From: Actinomycetales bacterium
GTDB taxonomy: Bacteria > Actinomycetota > Actinomycetes > Actinomycetales > Microbacteriaceae
DNA: 64,000 bases
NCBI GenBank assembly: GCA_017308515.1
Contig: JAFKEN010000006.1
Location: 62,001 to 126,000, forward strand
Reading direction: 5' to 3'
Below the pieces are notes generated by a model. The model saw only the letters and a list, made by a program, of their open reading frames with translations, searched no databases and was not told the DNA's origin. Both the position numbers and the translations under genes were made by a program. Below, piece by piece: positions 58,982-64,000 of the stretch; within the stretch, counting starts at the first letter, position 1, and each line of letters opens with the position of its first letter.

Positions 58982-61554
58982 GCCTCGCTGTCCTTCCGGG
59001 GGTCGTAGCCCGCCGCGGGGGCGGCGGGATCGGGGGCGTCGGCATCCGCCGACTCGGTCGGGGTCGCGTCCGTCGCGGTCGTCTCGAGCCCGCGTTCGCT
59101 GTTCCTCGCCACGGCGATGATGCGATCCTCGTCCTCGAAACGGGCGAAGACCACGCCCATGGTGTCGCGGCCCTTGGCCGGCACCTCGGCCACGGCAGAG
59201 CGTACCACCTTGCCACTTTGGAGAACCACGAGAGTCTCGTCGTCCTCCCCGACGATCAGGGCGCCCGCGAGGTCGCCCCGACGCTCCTCGAGCTTGGCCA
59301 CCTTGATGCCCAGGCCGCCTCGACCCTGGGCGCGGTACTGCGCGACCGCGGTGCGCTTGGCGTAGCCGCCCTCGGTCACCACGAACACGTAGCCCTCGTC
59401 GCTCACGACCGAGGCCGACAGAAGCTGGTCGCCCTCGCGGAACTTCATGCCGATGACGCCGGAGGCCGGTCGGCCCATCGCGCGCAGGCTCTCCTCCGAG
59501 GCGACGAAGCGCAGCGACATGCCCTGGCGGGAGACCAGCAGGATCTCGCTGTCGTCGTCCACGAGCATCGCGCCCACCAGCTCGTCGCCCTCGCGCAGCG
59601 AGATCGCGATGATGCCGCCGGTGCGGTTCGTGTCGTACTCGGTGAGCCGGGTCTTCTTGATCAGGCCCCCGCGGGTGGCGAGCGCCAGGTAGGGCGCGAC
59701 CGAGTAGTCGCGGATGTCGAGGATCTGGGCGATCTCCTCGTCCGGCTGCAGCGCGAGCAGGTTCGCGACGTGCTGCCCCTTCGCGTCGCGCCCGCCCTCG
59801 GGCAGCTCGTAGGCCTTCGCGCGGTAGACGCGCCCCGTCGTCGTGAAGAACAGCAGCCAGTGGTGCGTCGTCGTGACGAAGAAGTGCTCGACGACGTCGT
59901 CGGCGCGCAGGCTCGCCCCGCGCACCCCGCGGCCTCCGCGGTGCTGGCTGCGGTAGGCGTCGGATCGGGTGCGCTTGATGTAGCCGCCGCGCGTGACCGA
60001 GACGACGACCTCCTCCTCGGGGATCAGATCCTCGACGCTCATGTCGCCGTCGAAGCCGAGCAGGATCTGGGTGCGCCGCTCGTCGCCGAATCTCTCGACG
60101 ATGCCGGTGAGCTCCTCCGTCACGATCGCCCGCTGGCGCGACTCGTCGGCGAGGATCGCCTGGTACTCGGCGATCTCGCGCTCGAGCTCGGCGAGGCGAT
60201 CCTGGATCTTCTGCCGCTCGAGCGCCGCGAGCCGGCGCAGCTGCAGCGCGAGGATCGCGTCGGCCTGCAGCTCGTCGACCCCGAGCAGGTCCATCAGGCT
60301 GGTGCGGGCCTGCTCGACGTCGGGCGAACGGCGGATCAGCGCGATGACCTCGTCGAGCGCGTCGAGGGCCTTCACATAGCCGCGCTGGATGTGCGCATCC
60401 GCCTCGGCCTTTGCGAGCCGGAAGCGGGTGCGACGCACGATCACGTCGATCTGGTGGGTGATCCAGTGCGAGATGAAGCCGTCGAGGGCGAGGGTGCGCG
60501 GCACGCCGTCGACGATCGCCAGCATGTTGGCGCCGAAGTTCTCCTGCAGCTGGGTGTGCTTGTACAGGTTGTTGAGCACGACCTTCGCGACCGCGTCGCG
60601 CTTGAGCACGATGACCAGGCGCTGGCCGGTGCGGCCCGAGGTCTCGTCGCGGATGTCGGCGACGCCCGCGAGGCGCCCCTCCTTGACGAGGTCGGCGATC
60701 TTCACCGCGAGGTTGTCGGGGTTGACCTGGTAGGGCAGCTCGGTGACGACGAGGCAGGTGCGACCCTGGATCTCCTCGACGTTGACGACGGCGCGCATCG
60801 TGATCGAGCCGCGGCCGGTGCGGTACGCGTCCTGGATGCCCTTGATGCCGAGGATCTGCGCCCCGGTCGGGAAGTCGGGCCCCGAGATGCGCTGGATGAG
60901 CGCCTCGAGCAGCTCCTCCCGGCTCGCGTCGGGGTGCTCGAGCGCCCACAGCGCACCGGCCGCGACCTCGCGGAGGTTGTGCGGCGGGACGTTGGTGGCC
61001 ATGCCGACCGCGATGCCGACCGAGCCGTTGACGAGCAGGTTGGGGAACCGGGCGGGCAGCACGACCGGCTCCTGGGTGCGCCCGTCGTAGTTCTCCTGGA
61101 AGTCGACGGTCTCCTCGTCGATGTCGCGCACCATCTCCATCGCGATGGGCGCCATCTTCGTCTCGGTGTAGCGGTGGGCCGCCGCGCCGTCGTTACCGGG
61201 GGAGCCGAAGTTGCCCTGCCCGAGCGCGAGCGGGTAGCGCAGCGCCCACGGCTGCACGAGCCGCACGAGCGCGTCGTAGACGGGCGAGTCGCCGTGCGGG
61301 TGGAACTGCCCCATGACGTCGCCGATGACGCGGGTGCACTTGCTGAAGGCACGGTCGGGGCGGTATCCGCCGTCGTACATCGTGTAGACGATGCGGCGGT
61401 GCACGGGCTTGAGGCCGTCGCGCACGTCGGGCAGCGCGCGGCCCACGATCACGCTCATCGCGTAGTCGAGGTAGCTGCGCTGCATCTCGAGCTGCAGGTC
61501 GACCTGCTCGATGCGGTCGCCCGGCGGGACGTCGGTTCCGGTGGTGTCGGTCAT
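58978..61554 (-). CDS. gyrA: DNA gyrase subunit A
   Basis: Cuts and rejoins DNA during ATP-dependent negative supercoiling. The 858-residue protein has the breakage-reunion domain with catalytic Tyr129 (AAAHRYTE), the quinolone region [13 protein letters not shown] with Ser90, Pro91 and Asp94, the coiled coil (about 380-460) and the C-terminal beta-pinwheel; the GyrA box is near [10 protein letters not shown] (about 540). A Glu/Asp-rich, Ala/Pro-rich tail ends the protein. Ser at position 90 (E. coli 83) suggests no intrinsic target-based quinolone resistance. Start ATG 61554; 57 bases after gyrB. Confidence 0.97.
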   Translation of the reverse strand: MTDTTGTDVPPGDRIEQVDLQLEMQRSYLDYAMSVIVGRALPDVRDGLKPVHRRIVYTMYDGGYRPDRAFSKCTRVIGDVMGQFHPHGDSPVYDALVRLVQPWALRYPLALGQGNFGSPGNDGAAAHRYTETKMAPIAMEMVRDIDEETVDFQENYDGRTQEPVVLPARFPNLLVNGSVGIAVGMATNVPPHNLREVAAGALWALEHPDASREELLEALIQRISGPDFPTGAQILGIKGIQDAYRTGRGSITMRAVVNVEEIQGRTCLVVTELPYQVNPDNLAVKIADLVKEGRLAGVADIRDETSGRTGQRLVIVLKRDAVAKVVLNNLYKHTQLQENFGANMLAIVDGVPRTLALDGFISHWITHQIDVIVRRTRFRLAKAEADAHIQRGYVKALDALDEVIALIRRSPDVEQARTSLMDLLGVDELQADAILALQLRRLAALERQKIQDRLAELEREIAEYQAILADESRQRAIVTEELTGIVERFGDERRTQILLGFDGDMSVEDLIPEEEVVVSVTRGGYIKRTRSDAYRSQHRGGRGVRGASLRADDVVEHFFVTTTHHWLLFFTTTGRVYRAKAYELPEGGRDAKGQHVANLLALQPDEEIAQILDIRDYSVAPYLALATRGGLIKKTRLTEYDTNRTGGIIAISLREGDELVGAMLVDDDSEILLVSRQGMSLRFVASEESLRAMGRPASGVIGMKFREGDQLLSASVVSDEGYVFVVTEGGYAKRTAVAQYRAQGRGGLGIKVAKLEERRGDLAGALIVGEDDETLVVLQSGKVVRSAVAEVPAKGRDTMGVVFARFEDEDRIIAVARNSERGLETTATDATPTESADADAPDPAAPAAGYDPRKDSEA

Positions 61555-61611
61555 GGATCCTCAGGGGTGGCGGTGGTCGAGCGGGCTCGGTCGGCGCGGG
61601 GCGCCCGAACG

Positions 61612-63767
<2,156 letters not shown>

Positions 63768-64000
63768 TCAGCCGTAGGTATCGCGAGGGCCGCGCCCTGG
63801 GATGGCGCGGGGGCCGCGTTTCCATGAGGGGGCGTCCGGTCCCAGAAAGCGCACCTCGTCGATGCCCGCCGCGGGGTGGCGCTCGGCGATGCGGGTCAGC
63901 ACCGTCGCCTTCATCACGCGTAGCTGCTGCGCCCAGGCCGTCGAGTCGCACCGCACGGTGAGCCGCCCCTCCTCGATGCCGATCGGCTGCGCATGCGCGG
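63768..64000 (-). CDS. DUF721/DciA-like protein, C-terminal fragment
   Basis: The last 77 residues of a protein that continues beyond the right edge: [32 protein letters not shown], the DUF721 core (beta strand, then STAWAxQL), and a basic tail ending [11 protein letters not shown]721 proteins lie between recF and gyrB in actinobacteria; related DciA proteins load the DnaB helicase. This places dnaA, dnaN and recF just outside the window. Confidence 0.85.
   Translation of the reverse strand, partial: AHAQPIGIEEGRLTVRCDSTAWAQQLRVMKATVLTRIAERHPAAGIDEVRFLGPDAPSWKRGPRAIPGRGPRDTYG

Noticed and set aside
58978-61554. Quinolone-resistance mutation at GyrA Pro91
   Set aside because: Pro91 is next to Ser90 and Asp94, which are the sensitive-type residues; Pro here is probably a lineage difference and not evidence of resistance.

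Overview
This is a contiguous, very GC-rich chromosomal segment of an actinobacterium, most likely of the family Microbacteriaceae. The evidence is the base composition, the abundance of GTG/TTG starts, actinobacterium-specific genes (crgA, nucS, a fhaA-fhaB-pstP-rodA-pbpA-pknA-pknB block, a DUF3566 gene after gyrA) and a small protein family (35683-36180) that I know mainly from Microbacteriaceae. The right end carries gyrB, gyrA and the end of a DUF721/DciA-type gene, which in this phylum lies next to recF-dnaN-dnaA, so the window is one flank of the replication origin. No phage, plasmid, transposon or CRISPR is visible.

Layout. 1-9.7 kb: start of isocitrate lyase, divergent RamB-type regulator, bifunctional PutA, an FAD oxidoreductase, a thioesterase, an AlkA-type glycosylase and two small tandem membrane proteins. 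9.7-16.4 kb: phosphofructokinase, a YhdH/AcuI-like reductase, a DUF1304 protein, then an envelope-protein operon (YtxH-like, holin-like, DUF3618) ending in hemD, and a large secreted protein with a C-terminal LAFTG sorting motif. 16.6-24.1 kb: M13 metallopeptidase with a beta-lactamase-fold partner, an MFS transporter on a mirrored promoter, a VOC/HxlR pair with a clear operator, an epimerase-like protein, NucS and a HAD phosphatase. 24.1-31.3 kb: a three-gene type III polyketide synthase cluster resembling srsABC (phenolic lipids) and a gntR-prpD-prpB-prpC methylcitrate operon with two identical palindromic sites. 31.3-37.5 kb: rhodanese, MarC, Dps, a membrane-anchored molybdoenzyme, LysE, small family-specific proteins, a lipoprotein and tRNA-Leu. 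37.7-51.1 kb: the conserved cell-division and Ser/Thr phosphorylation block, then pabA/trpG, a class E sortase, crgA, two rhomboids and a cyclophilin. 51.2-58.1 kb: a membrane protein, an RraA-like protein, a TetR-controlled DUF6230/DUF6114/secreted-protein operon, a GNAT, argG and a second TetR. 58.2-64 kb: tRNA-Ala, tRNA-Ile, DUF3566, gyrA, gyrB and the DUF721 end.

The genes fit an aerobic heterotroph able to use acetate and propionate (aceA/ramB, prpDBC) and proline (putA). The class E sortase at 47.4-48.2 kb is the natural enzyme for the LAFTG protein at 14.2-16.4 kb. Most first genes of transcription units have a TANNNT-like -10 box ending exactly 6 (sometimes 7) bases before the start codon, which implies leaderless mRNAs and helped choose several starts. 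The most unusual points are a catalytically dead rhomboid next to an active one, a mirror-image divergent promoter, DnaA-box-like repeats beside crgA, and the TetR/DUF6230/DUF6114 module whose third gene seems to start at CTG.
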